Below are positions 1-8,177 of a stretch of DNA of 59,028 nt, piece after piece. The DNA is from Moorena sp. SIO3I8 (lineage in GTDB: Bacteria; Cyanobacteriota; Cyanobacteriia; Cyanobacteriales; Coleofasciculaceae). A program made the position numbers and the translations under genes. The notes beneath the pieces were generated by a model. It saw only the letters and a list, made by a program, of their open reading frames with translations, was not told the origin of the DNA and ran no database searches. The stretch spans positions 22,657 to 81,684 of the forward strand of contig NZ_JAAHHW010000018.1 of NCBI RefSeq assembly GCF_010692325.1, in the 5' to 3' direction. Every line of letters begins with the position of its first letter. Position 1 is the first letter of the stretch.

Positions 1-1
1 T

Positions 2-259
2 CTAACTGTAGATCAGGCTCGGTGGCATATGAGTGAGAAGTTGGAGGTGCCAGAGGGGATTCATCTTTTCCCCTTACCCCCTTACTCTCCTGAATTACAA
101 CCGGCAGAGCGATTATGGCCTGTGGTGAATCAAGCCTTGGGAAATATAGTATTTGACTCAATAGAACCCCTTGAAGACCTTGTTGAGCAACGCTGGCGCT
201 ATTTGCTCAATTCCCTGAGAGTTGATCCGCTGCATCAGCTTCTATCATTGGTAGCCTGA
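2..259 (+). CDS. IS630-family transposase, C-terminal part (cut by window edge)
   Basis: The frame is open from the first complete codon of the window to the stop at 259; the in-frame ATG at 29 is internal. It ends with the IS630/Tc1 DDE-superfamily C-terminal signature: a VDQARWH stretch, then PPYSPELQPAERLW at about residues 27-40 counted from codon 1, which carries the last catalytic acidic residue (E of PAERLW). Full-length proteins of this family are about 330-360 aa, so most of the gene lies left of the window. No inverted repeat end could be identified downstream, so the element boundary is not called. Confidence 0.8.
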   Translation, partial: LTVDQARWHMSEKLEVPEGIHLFPLPPYSPELQPAERLWPVVNQALGNIVFDSIEPLEDLVEQRWRYLLNSLRVDPLHQLLSLVA

Positions 260-348
260 GGTAATGGAAGAAGCTGCTTAACTATGGTCAATTAATGTGA
301 CTTGATATGAGAGACTTGGTAAAGTAAAAAAAATCAGAATAATTATCG

Positions 349-468
349 ATGTCAGGAGTACCGAAAATAGACATTGCTGAATCAGTAGAAGAACTAAAAT
401 CTCTAATGAAGCAGCAGAAAACGAGATTGGGATATGGGGTGCGACTAGTTATAACTAGGAGCCTGTAG
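349..468 (+). pseudogene. IS630-type transposase N-terminal remnant
   Basis: An ATG at 349 opens 39 codons starting MSGVPKIDIAESVEELKSL and reading on through KQQKTRLGYG. This resembles the start of cyanobacterial IS630 transposases, where a short leader precedes the helix-turn-helix. The helix-turn-helix never appears: the frame stops at 468, three bases before the left arm of an inverted-repeat element at 471. I read it as the 5-prime stub of a second IS630 copy in the same orientation as the fragment at the window start. The assignment rests on a short N-terminal resemblance only. Confidence 0.5.
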
Positions 469-470
469 AG

Positions 471-809
471 TATACAGGGTAAACGCATCGAAATTTGTAT
501 CAAAATTTACAGTTAAAAACTAAACAATAATATCAAAAATCTATAATTACCCTGTTGATTCTCAATAAGCACAATTCATTCTCAATTCTTGGCCGTGTTA
601 TCCTTGGTCGATTTGAGAGTACTCTACATTCGGGTTTCGTACGCAAATCCGACTTTGATTATTGTTCAAAGTCAGCGTAAAATTTGTTGACTTTGAACAA
701 AAAAAAACTGCTTTAGGATGGGATTTATTCGAATTAAAAAAAAAATTGACTTAATGAGAGTTTTGTATGTTACCATTTAGACCAAATTAGATGCGTTTAC
801 CCTGGTATA
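471..809. repeat. 339-bp inverted-repeat-bounded element (MITE-like candidate)
   Basis: Positions 471-489 (containing AGGGTAAACGCATC) and 790-809 (containing GATGCGTTTACCCT) are inverted copies differing by one extra C. Weaker similarity continues about 20 bp inward. The interior is AT-rich and has no gene. It holds a perfect 13-bp hairpin (arms 662-674 and 688-700) followed by an A-run. No clear target-site duplication is visible. The right arm lies 46 bp before pgm, so the element may supply or disrupt the pgm promoter. Confidence 0.5.
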
Positions 810-854
810 AAAGACAGGGGTATGAGTTAGGGAAAGAACGTCAATAAAAGAATA

Positions 855-2522
855 ATGAAGATGAGAGAATCGAAAGAATTAGGGGCTTACATTCTTGGGC
901 CAGATCAAGAAGTTGAGTCACAAAATCTCTTAAGTGATTACTACAGTATCCAACCTCAACCAGGTGACACAAAGCAACGTGTAAAATTTGGTACAGCTGG
1001 GCATCGAGGTACATCGACCTTGGGAAGTTTTAATGAAGCTCATATTCTTGCGATCGCTCAGGCGATCGCGGAATTTCGTCAACAACAGGGAATTTGTGGT
1101 CCAATGTTTGTAGGAATGGATACTCATGGCCTGTCATCACCCGCCCAAAGAACTGTCTTAGAAGTTTTCTCTGCCCATGAAATAGATATTTACATTGCTC
1201 CCTTGACGGGGGATGCTCGCTATACGCCAACACCAGTTATTTCCTATGCAATTCTTCACTATAATAGGGGGAAGATAAGACATTTGGCTGATGGCCTGAT
1301 TATCACCCCGTCTCATAATCCTCCTTGCGACGGCGGTATAAAGTACAACTCGCCCTCAGGTGGGCCAGCGCAGCCCATAGCAACTCAATGGATTGAGGCG
1401 CGTGCTAATCAACTCTTAGGGAATGGTAATCGAGAGGTCAAGCGGTGGACCTATGAAAAAGCTCTAAAGGCTCCTACCACTCATATTTACGATTATATTT
1501 CTGGTTATGTTAGAGATTTATGCACAGTTGTAGACTTAAAAGCTCTTTCCACCTCAGATATTCATATTGGTGTTGATCCGTTAGGTGGTTCGAGTGTTTG
1601 TTACTGGGATGCAATTGCTGAGCATTATCAACTCAAGCTAGATATCCTTGAGCGAACCATTGATCCAAGTTTTTATTTTCTGGCACCTGATTGGGATGGC
1701 AAGCGCCGCATGGATTGCTCTTCTCCTGAGGTCATGGCTAACTTAGTGAAAGTAAGAGATAAGTATGATATAGCTTTTGGCAATGATGCAGATAGCGATC
1801 GCTTTGGTGTGGTCACACCTAATGCTGGTTTAATCCCTCCCAACCACTTTCTTGCTGTAGCAATTGGTTATCTGGCTCAATCGCGATCTGATTGGTCTGC
1901 CAGCGGTGTTATCGGTAAATCTATTGTGACCAGTGATATGCTCAATCGGGTTGCTCGTTCGATTGGCTACTCACTCTATGAAGCTCCCATTGGATTCAGA
2001 TGGTTTGTTCCAGGACTGCAAGAAGGTAGTCTAAATTTTGCTGGTGAGGAAAGTGCTGGAGCATCTTTTCAGCGTAAAGACGGTTCTGTATGGACAACAG
2101 ATAAAGATGGGATTGTCATGAACTTGTTGGCAGCAGAAATTTTTGCGAAAAGTGGAAAGGATCTCAGCAGGCACTATCAAGATTTAACCGATAAGTATGG
2201 TGAATGTTACTATACTAAGATTTTTGTTCCTGCTAAACCAGGCCAAAAGAAAAAACTAAGTCAACTCTCAGAGTTTGAAATAAGTGCGTCTACTCTGGCG
2301 GGGGATCCTATTGTTGCTAAATTTACCAGGGCTCCGGCGAATGATGCATCATTGGGAGGGATTAAGATCAGGACGACTAATGGATGGTTTGTTGCTCGTC
2401 CGTCAGGAACGGAAATGGTAGAGCCCGTTTATAAGGTTTATGGAGAAAGTTTCAAAAGTGAGCATCATCTGGACTTGCTTATGCAAGAAGCTATCCAGAT
2501 TGTAAATAATGTTACTCAATAA
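855..2522 (+). CDS. pgm: Phosphoglucomutase (alpha-D-glucose phosphate-specific)
   Basis: Cytosolic alpha-phosphohexomutase interconverting glucose 1-phosphate and glucose 6-phosphate. At 555 aa it matches the E. coli Pgm length and is similar end to end. Visible motifs are the KFGTAGHRG N-terminal loop (residues 44-52), the phosphoserine loop TPSHNPP (Ser153), the Mg-binding loop GNDADSDRFG (Asp311/313/315), the sugar-binding GEESAGASF (397-405) and the C-terminal phosphate-binding RPSGTE. ATG 855 is followed by another ATG at 861; neither has a strong Shine-Dalgarno, so the first was kept. It converges on the DOI synthase-like gene cluster at 3098-15222, whose cyclase is expected to use glucose 6-phosphate, so a supply role is plausible but inferred. 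Confidence 0.95.
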   Translation: MKMRESKELGAYILGPDQEVESQNLLSDYYSIQPQPGDTKQRVKFGTAGHRGTSTLGSFNEAHILAIAQAIAEFRQQQGICGPMFVGMDTHGLSSPAQRTVLEVFSAHEIDIYIAPLTGDARYTPTPVISYAILHYNRGKIRHLADGLIITPSHNPPCDGGIKYNSPSGGPAQPIATQWIEARANQLLGNGNREVKRWTYEKALKAPTTHIYDYISGYVRDLCTVVDLKALSTSDIHIGVDPLGGSSVCYWDAIAEHYQLKLDILERTIDPSFYFLAPDWDGKRRMDCSSPEVMANLVKVRDKYDIAFGNDADSDRFGVVTPNAGLIPPNHFLAVAIGYLAQSRSDWSASGVIGKSIVTSDMLNRVARSIGYSLYEAPIGFRWFVPGLQEGSLNFAGEESAGASFQRKDGSVWTTDKDGIVMNLLAAEIFAKSGKDLSRHYQDLTDKYGECYYTKIFVPAKPGQKKKLSQLSEFEISASTLAGDPIVAKFTRAPANDASLGGIKIRTTNGWFVARPSGTEMVEPVYKVYGESFKSEHHLDLLMQEAIQIVNNVTQ

Positions 2523-2588
2523 ATTTTACTAGTTACTAGTTAGTATAAATACGAACAATAAATACTCTAAATTAAACCGGGCTGATGG

Positions 2589-2956
2589 CTTATAACTCAC
2601 ATTCCGCAGGTCCTCATGTACGTTTTGAAGATTTTAAAAGTCAGACGGGGCAATGGTTTCAGGAATTAAGTCCCAACCGACTCACGGTTGAATAGTCCTT
2701 CATTGTCGGCTATTCGACCCCATTGGGTCGGCTATTAGTGGCGCAGCGAACGCACAGTTTACGCAATTGCTACCCTCAATCGTTGCCCCAACTAATCTCT
2801 CCCCTGGACGACTCACATGCCCGAATTGACTGGGGTTTGAGCTGGCTAGCACCACGCTCGTATTAATCTGGGTTTAATGCTTATATAGTAAGCATTCTAG
2901 CATTTTTAATAAAATCCCCCAGCAACACTGTCAACCTGCGGAATGTGGGTTATAAG
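2589..2956. repeat. 368-bp element bounded by 22-bp inverted repeats
   Basis: The arms 2589-2610 and 2935-2956 are 22-bp inverted repeats with one mismatch, each including CACATTCCGCAGG or its complement. The interior contains no open gene. The size and ends suggest a MITE or an internally deleted insertion sequence. It fills most of the 575-bp gap between the convergent pgm and the last gene of the aminocyclitol cluster. The remaining DNA (2957-3097) encodes, on the plus strand with one stop, a short PIN-like peptide containing ARELNVVLVTGEKF, perhaps a toxin relic. No clear terminator hairpin was found. Confidence 0.55.
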
Positions 2957-3097
2957 ATTTTTCATCGTCGCTGCCATTACAGTGCTGATGAAGTTAGGTG
3001 GGCTTCTAGGAAAATACTTGAATGCCTCTACAGTTTGAGAATTTTGTGACCAGGCTCGTGAGTTAAATGTTGTGTTAGTAACTGGGGAGAAATTTCT

Positions 3098-4207
3098 CTA
3101 CAGGTCAGCTCGGCTCAAAACATCTTTGTAGAATTTAACGATAGTTTCTGCCATGAGTTTGGAATGCCAAGATTTTTCGTACACAGCTCTTGCCTTTTTG
3201 CCAGCATGCAGTAAATGTTCTCGATTATAGGCAATACATTTGATTGCATTCGCCAATGCTCTGGAATCTCCTTTTTCGACCAGCATGGCCCAATCGCCAT
3301 CATTGACAAGTTCTGGTATACCGCCCACATTCGTTGCAATGAAGGTGCGACCTGATGCCATAATCTCGAGCAACGAAAGGGGAAGGCCTTCAAGCAAAGA
3401 CGGCAAAACAAATAAGCTACACTGCTCGATCGCTTCATAGATATCCTCAACATAGCCATGTAAAATCACCGAATTCTCCAGCTCAAAGGCACGAATGAGA
3501 GACTCGACTCGGTAACGCTCTTGTCCATCACCGTATAAATGGAGCGTTATCTGAGAGTTTTCAGCCTTGAGCATTGCCATTGCTGCTAATAGGAATTCTA
3601 ACCCTTTTTCCTCAGACAAACGGCTGATACAACCAATATGGTTAAATGCAGTCTCTGCAATTGGACTCATAAAGGTTTCCCAGGATCTATTCTGGGGAGG
3701 TAAAAAGGAGGGAATCACATGTAGAGGCTTGTTTTTGTCACGTAAACGCCAAATGTTACTTGCTGCCTGATAAGACATGGCAATCACACCCTGAACGTTC
3801 TGCAACACATATTGTTCATCTTTGCCCATCCACCAAACTGAGGGAGAAGCATTGGTGGTTTCTGTAACTACAATCGGAATGTTGTTATGCGCTGTATCTG
3901 TTGTATGTTGCACCCAGGCACAAGCTAAGGACTCCACCGGAATAAAGTGAAGGATGTCCCATGACTGTTGTACTAATAACGCTTGGAGAGTATTGAGTTT
4001 TTTGTCTAGGGAACCCTCGACATCTAAAGAAATAAAACGAATGTTTTGCTGTTGTAATTGTGCTGTAAAGCTAGGGTGAATGGTTCCTTCCGCGATCATA
4101 ACCGTCACCTGGTGTCCCAACAGGTCTAAAGCCAGTGCAGTGGCCATGGTTAGGACCTCCGATCCTCCCATATGCTCGAGCCATTGAGTCACAATTACGA
4201 TGTTCAT
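3098..4207 (-). CDS. GT4-type glycosyltransferase, last gene of aminocyclitol cluster
   Basis: A 369-aa retaining glycosyltransferase with GT-B fold. The N-terminal acceptor domain begins with the family pattern MNIVIVTQWLEHMGGSE. The C-terminal donor domain (about 190-350) has the ISRLSEEKG loop, LYGDGQER, and the EX7E motif in EGLPLSLLEIMASG followed by NVGGIPELV. In 2-deoxystreptamine pathways the first sugar (UDP-GlcNAc) is added by a GT4 enzyme (BtrM/NeoM/KanF), and a PIG-L deacetylase then acts; here a PIG-L gene lies immediately upstream (76-bp gap). That makes a BtrM-like role attractive, but donor and acceptor cannot be read from the sequence. A surface-glycan transferase is the alternative. 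Confidence 0.85.
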   Translation of the reverse strand: MNIVIVTQWLEHMGGSEVLTMATALALDLLGHQVTVMIAEGTIHPSFTAQLQQQNIRFISLDVEGSLDKKLNTLQALLVQQSWDILHFIPVESLACAWVQHTTDTAHNNIPIVVTETTNASPSVWWMGKDEQYVLQNVQGVIAMSYQAASNIWRLRDKNKPLHVIPSFLPPQNRSWETFMSPIAETAFNHIGCISRLSEEKGLEFLLAAMAMLKAENSQITLHLYGDGQERYRVESLIRAFELENSVILHGYVEDIYEAIEQCSLFVLPSLLEGLPLSLLEIMASGRTFIATNVGGIPELVNDGDWAMLVEKGDSRALANAIKCIAYNREHLLHAGKKARAVYEKSWHSKLMAETIVKFYKDVLSRADL

Positions 4208-4283
4208 GGATTGCCAATATTCATAGGTACACTTCTATGTACCTAGTGTACTAATTAGTTTGCAATGCTAATTGATTAAAGCG

Positions 4284-4991
4284 TCAGGTCTTCTGACGCC
4301 AAATACGTTCCACAGCCGTTCCGGCTACAATGCGCTGAGCATGAAACTTAACCCGCTCAAGATCTTCGGAAGAGACTTGTGAGGAATATAGTTGTAAATT
4401 TTGGAGCTTTTCTTCAAGGTGTTGACAGATGTCAATCATTTCTAACTCAGCAGCACCTAAGGTTTGCTGAACCCAGGTTTCAATTGTACTGAGTTCTTCA
4501 AACCCCGTATAGGGAACATCTTCATAAAAAATCTTTTCCAGCGAAGAAGTGGCTGACCATAACAAAACAGCTTTCTGCAGAATGATGTGATCGATATGGT
4601 TGCCAATTCCCAGAGGAACCCAAAGGCGTGTTACACCAGTTTGCGTGTTTAAAAAGGACTGAATAGCTTGAATACTTGCTTCCGCATCGGGATCCTGACG
4701 ATAATCAGTTACAGTAAAGATTGTATCCAGGTTAGTATAACCCCGAAGTGTCACATCCTTAAGACCGATGCCCTCATGCTGAAGCCCTAACTTATTCGCG
4801 TAGGCGATATCCTCTGCATATCGAATATTGCAAATAACGGCCTCGGAGGATCCTGATTCCACACTATAGGGCGCATAAATGCTCTTTTGAAAAACAGTCA
4901 CAAGCTTAGGTTCGTGACAATATCCTTTCAGCAGAAGACCACCAATCGAATAAGCAACATCATCAGCGTGGGCTGAGAGAAGTAAGTCCAT
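4284..4991 (-). CDS. PIG-L/LmbE-family N-deacetylase
   Basis: A 235-aa zinc-dependent deacetylase. The zinc site is visible as SAHADDVAYSIGG (His8, Asp10, Asp11; a variant of the usual HPDD) and GNHIDH (His132, Asp134, His135). The family removes acetyl groups from N-acetylglucosaminyl conjugates; it includes MshB, LmbE-like proteins and the aminoglycoside deacetylases BtrD/NeoD, which convert 2-prime-N-acetylparomamine to paromamine. It lies between a methyltransferase (22-bp gap) and a GT4 glycosyltransferase, the right company for deacetylating a freshly glycosylated aminocyclitol. The substrate is inferred from context only. Confidence 0.82.
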   Translation of the reverse strand: MDLLLSAHADDVAYSIGGLLLKGYCHEPKLVTVFQKSIYAPYSVESGSSEAVICNIRYAEDIAYANKLGLQHEGIGLKDVTLRGYTNLDTIFTVTDYRQDPDAEASIQAIQSFLNTQTGVTRLWVPLGIGNHIDHIILQKAVLLWSATSSLEKIFYEDVPYTGFEELSTIETWVQQTLGAAELEMIDICQHLEEKLQNLQLYSSQVSSEDLERVKFHAQRIVAGTAVERIWRQKT

Positions 4992-5013
4992 ACACGTATT
5001 TGAAGTTTTTCAA

Positions 5014-5856
5014 CTACACTGTGCAAAATTCTAAAGACATCCCTGAGGTAAAGCTGGCTGGCTGCATGGGATGAAGACGCTTGTACACAGATACCAACCT
5101 TAGACCGACGTCTAAAGCAATCTTTTCTAGTTCTTCTTGATGGTACAATCGCTGTCGGAGTGTACGATAGACTGTGCGCTCAACTGTCCCATCAGGTGCA
5201 ATCCATTCAAATATTTGGTTACTTGTCATGATTTGTCTATGGGGATCGTAATCTTCAGCTGAGCGCATGGCAACAGAGCGATTCCCAGAAGGGGTTGATA
5301 CTTGATGAACAATCCCAAAAAAAAGCATTGGTTTAGCTCCGGCTTGGCTAGCTTTGGCCAGTCGTTCTTGACTGCGACCACGTAAATCTGTCATAAAACG
5401 TCCTCCTAGCTTAAGGCTAAGGGCAATATTCTTAAGGGCACTCCGTAAACTAGATTTGTCCAGAAAATGGGTTAGAAAGTCATCGACTGCGATCGCAACA
5501 TCAACCTTCTTCCCATAGGAAGATGTCACAATATCCAGGGAACTGAGATGTAGATTATCTTGCAGGCTAGAGTGTCCTTCCTGGCTGAAACTTTTTAACT
5601 TGTCCTGGAAGAAAGAAATCATCTCTGGCGAGCAATCAACTGCGTGGACCTCATAATTACATTGAGCCAGAGGAATTGCTAAGCGACCTGTCCCACAACC
5701 AATATCTAAGATACGATGCTCTCCAGATTTCAGCGCCGACTGATAGTATTCAACCGTATCACCGCTATCAGCATCTCCAGAAGCAGAATCCAGTAATACT
5801 GGTTCGTAAAAGAGATGTTCCCAGGGACAGCAATATTTTTCCTGCATTGATTGCAT
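5014..5856 (-). CDS. Class I SAM-dependent methyltransferase
   Basis: A 280-aa Rossmann-fold methyltransferase. The SAM-binding motif I is ILDIGCGTGRLAIPLA (about 49-64), followed by the acidic VHAVDCSPEM strand and a post-II DVAIAVDDFLTHF region. The C-terminal half is typical of small-molecule methyltransferases, with no RNA-binding domain visible. Three bases separate it from the upstream radical SAM gene, so translation is probably coupled. It could N- or O-methylate the aminocyclitol or a sugar (N-methyl-2-deoxystreptamine is known in hygromycin B). Regiochemistry cannot be told, and a self-resistance rRNA methylase seems unlikely from the sequence. Confidence 0.82.
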   Translation of the reverse strand: MQSMQEKYCCPWEHLFYEPVLLDSASGDADSGDTVEYYQSALKSGEHRILDIGCGTGRLAIPLAQCNYEVHAVDCSPEMISFFQDKLKSFSQEGHSSLQDNLHLSSLDIVTSSYGKKVDVAIAVDDFLTHFLDKSSLRSALKNIALSLKLGGRFMTDLRGRSQERLAKASQAGAKPMLFFGIVHQVSTPSGNRSVAMRSAEDYDPHRQIMTSNQIFEWIAPDGTVERTVYRTLRQRLYHQEELEKIALDVGLRLVSVYKRLHPMQPASFTSGMSLEFCTV

Positions 5857-5859
5857 CTC

Positions 5860-6924
5860 CTAAAGTTGTACTCGGTATTCTGACCAGTTCGGATCGATCA
5901 TATCCTCTAGGTCCATATAGCGACGGTTGTAGCACCAATTACAATCACCACAGATTGCAATTTCCTGTCCCTGATTGAAGCGTGCCAAGTGCTCTTTCCT
6001 CAGTTGAACCATCTCGGGACCATTCCAGAAATCTTCGAAGCTTCCCTCACTCCAATTTGCAAATGTGAACTCTTCCACCCCATTAAGGTGATCACAAAAT
6101 CCCATGCGTCCTCGACTATTGACATAAAGGTATTGCCAAGGATGAATACACAATTTTCTAACCGCTGGCTCATACACTTGTTCTTCAATCAATGAGGCAG
6201 AAAGTTCAATACGAGCCCCTGTTTCCTCAACTAGGGTTTTCAAAGCAGCTGTTTCTGCTTTCACGGTTTGGATATGGTACTTCAGATGATTTGGATCGCC
6301 ATCACTGGTTTTCAAGGGCTCCAGCTTAAAACGGTCAATCCCAAGGTCGAGACCGATGTGAACAATATTCTTGATATCCAGCAAGTTCATACCACTGGCA
6401 GTAATGCAGAAATAAACTTGCTGCTTTGGATCTAACCCCGAAGTTTCTGCTGCTCGGATGATCTGGCGAACATTTGCCAACATTTTTTCTAGTTTTGCTC
6501 CTACTCGCAGCTGTTCATAGAGTTCGGGATCCGCTGCATCAATGGAAACACCAACAATCACCCCCGCTTCTCCAAGCTTCTGCCACAGGTGGGGTTTATT
6601 TACTGTTGCATTAGTGATCAATTTTTTCTGCAGTGGAAACCGCATAGCATAATCGAGATATGCCTCGAAATTAGGTAGTAGTGTACTTTCACCCCAACCG
6701 CGCAAATCGACAAAGCGGGCATGAGGAAAAAGTGCATCTGCAATCTCTTTGAACACCTCTAGCGACAGAACATCACCCGCAACGGCTGATTGTCGACACA
6801 TGGGACAGAGAAGATTACACCGATCAGTTAATTCAATGTAAAGTCCCTGTGGATAATCGCTACAGTGAGCTGAAACTATTTGTGTTTGAGAATTGTTTTC
6901 GATTGTTTTGCTGATGGATAACAT
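5860..6924 (-). CDS. Radical SAM enzyme with SPASM/twitch-type C-terminus
   Basis: A 354-aa protein. The radical SAM cluster motif CX3CX2C is present as CNLLCPMC (Cys36/40/43), with the GGE-like motif as GWGES. The C-terminal region has a SPASM-like set of cysteines: the Cys in KLCIHPW, the Cys in MGFCDH, then CGDCNWC. SPASM/twitch radical SAM enzymes in aminoglycoside pathways include BtrN, which oxidises 2-deoxy-scyllo-inosamine to the amino-inosose, plus epimerases such as NeoN and the diol-processing AprD4. BtrN itself is shorter (about 250 aa). With a DOI aminotransferase in the same operon, a dehydrogenase role is the leading hypothesis but unproven. Confidence 0.85.
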   Translation of the reverse strand: MLSISKTIENNSQTQIVSAHCSDYPQGLYIELTDRCNLLCPMCRQSAVAGDVLSLEVFKEIADALFPHARFVDLRGWGESTLLPNFEAYLDYAMRFPLQKKLITNATVNKPHLWQKLGEAGVIVGVSIDAADPELYEQLRVGAKLEKMLANVRQIIRAAETSGLDPKQQVYFCITASGMNLLDIKNIVHIGLDLGIDRFKLEPLKTSDGDPNHLKYHIQTVKAETAALKTLVEETGARIELSASLIEEQVYEPAVRKLCIHPWQYLYVNSRGRMGFCDHLNGVEEFTFANWSEGSFEDFWNGPEMVQLRKEHLARFNQGQEIAICGDCNWCYNRRYMDLEDMIDPNWSEYRVQL

Positions 6925-6992
6925 AAATTATCTCCTCAAAAAATGATACTAATTAATATGGAAAAGCCTTCTAACAGCCCTACAGTCATGAC

Positions 6993-8177
6993 TTAGGCAT
7001 CATTTGAATCCTCCAAAAGCGATATCCGGGAGGATGAAAGCAAATTAGAACAAACATAATTGACCTGATCTAATGTCATCGTTGGATACAGAGGAAGGGT
7101 TATCACCCTTTGAGAAAACGCCTTACTTTTTTCGACTCCAGAAGCTTCTAAATGTCCAAAAGCAGTAAAATTAGTAATGCAGGGATAATGTAGACTGGTT
7201 TGGATGCCTGCAAGCTTCAAGTCTTGAACAACACGTTCACGTGTACGTTGATCGGGTGCGACAATTGGCATTAAATGATAAGCTGAGTCACCAGAGAAAT
7301 GGCGGAAAGGAATTATCCAATTAGACAATGAATCCAGCTGACTATAATAGGCATTCACGATTTCCTGTCGTCGATGATTATTGCTCTCTAGCTTTTGAAG
7401 TTGTGTGCGTCCTAAGGCAGCTCTGATTTCATCAAAACGATAGTTAAAACCATGTAGAACTACATCGTAAGATCGGGCGTGTCCCTTGTGGCGTTCCCAG
7501 GTTAGCGTAGTCATTCCGTGGGAGCGCAATAAGCGAACACGCTTGGCCAAATCGTCTTGATCGGTTGTGATGAGCCCTCCTTCTCCTGTCGCCAGGTTTT
7601 TATTACTAAAGAACGAGAAACAGGCAATATCTCCCAGTTGTCCCACTCGATGACCGTGAGGAAACCGAGCTTGTGAGTCCAGGTAGCGAGCACCCACTGC
7701 ATGGCAAGCATCCTCAATCACGGCTAAATCATGGCGTTCACAGAGGGCTCGAAGGTCAGCCATGCGACAGGGATATCCTCCATAGTGCATAACGACAATT
7801 GCCTTTGTTTGCTGCGTAATTCGATGTTCAACATCTGTGATATCAAGGGTTGGTTCATCCAGGCTAATGATATCTGCAAAAATGGGGCGAACACCCACTG
7901 CAATAGCCGTGTTAGCCGCAGCAACAAAATTAAGCGCAGGTTGAATAACTTCGTCTTCTTTTCCTAATCCCAAAGCCAGGTAAGCGAGTTGCAGGGCAGC
8001 GGTACCACTCGAAACGGCGATCGCGTGCTTAACTCCCAAAAACGATGAAAACTCTTCCTCAAAAACTTTGACTTCTGGCCCCATAGACAGCCATTGCCGC
8101 TGGAGAACTCGCTGAATAGCCTTTTCTTCTTCTACTCCGTAATCCAAATCGCTGAGGGGAACTTTCCAGTTAGACAA
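6993..8177 (-). CDS. DegT/DnrJ/EryC1/StrS-family PLP aminotransferase (nucleotide-sugar type)
   Basis: A sugar aminotransferase of 394 aa from the chosen start. Visible features are SSGTAAL (PLP phosphate contact), EDACHAVGA (Asp that binds the pyridine N), and the Schiff-base Lys in FFSNKNLATGEGG (Lys193 in this numbering). I chose TTG 8177: GGGAGG sits nine bases upstream, the protein then begins SNWKVPLSDLDYG like family members, and it overlaps the upstream gene by only 8 bp. An ATG at 8243 adds 22 residues but overlaps the upstream coding region by 74 bp. It follows a LegB-like 4,6-dehydratase and a nucleotidyltransferase, so it probably transaminates an NDP-4-keto-6-deoxy sugar. It is more distant from the DOI aminotransferase at 13172-14455. 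Confidence 0.85.
   Translation of the reverse strand: MSNWKVPLSDLDYGVEEEKAIQRVLQRQWLSMGPEVKVFEEEFSSFLGVKHAIAVSSGTAALQLAYLALGLGKEDEVIQPALNFVAAANTAIAVGVRPIFADIISLDEPTLDITDVEHRITQQTKAIVVMHYGGYPCRMADLRALCERHDLAVIEDACHAVGARYLDSQARFPHGHRVGQLGDIACFSFFSNKNLATGEGGLITTDQDDLAKRVRLLRSHGMTTLTWERHKGHARSYDVVLHGFNYRFDEIRAALGRTQLQKLESNNHRRQEIVNAYYSQLDSLSNWIIPFRHFSGDSAYHLMPIVAPDQRTRERVVQDLKLAGIQTSLHYPCITNFTAFGHLEASGVEKSKAFSQRVITLPLYPTMTLDQVNYVCSNLLSSSRISLLEDSNDA

Noticed and set aside
662-700. Rho-independent terminator
   Set aside because: The hairpin is followed by A residues on the plus strand and has no T-run on the correct side of either strand.
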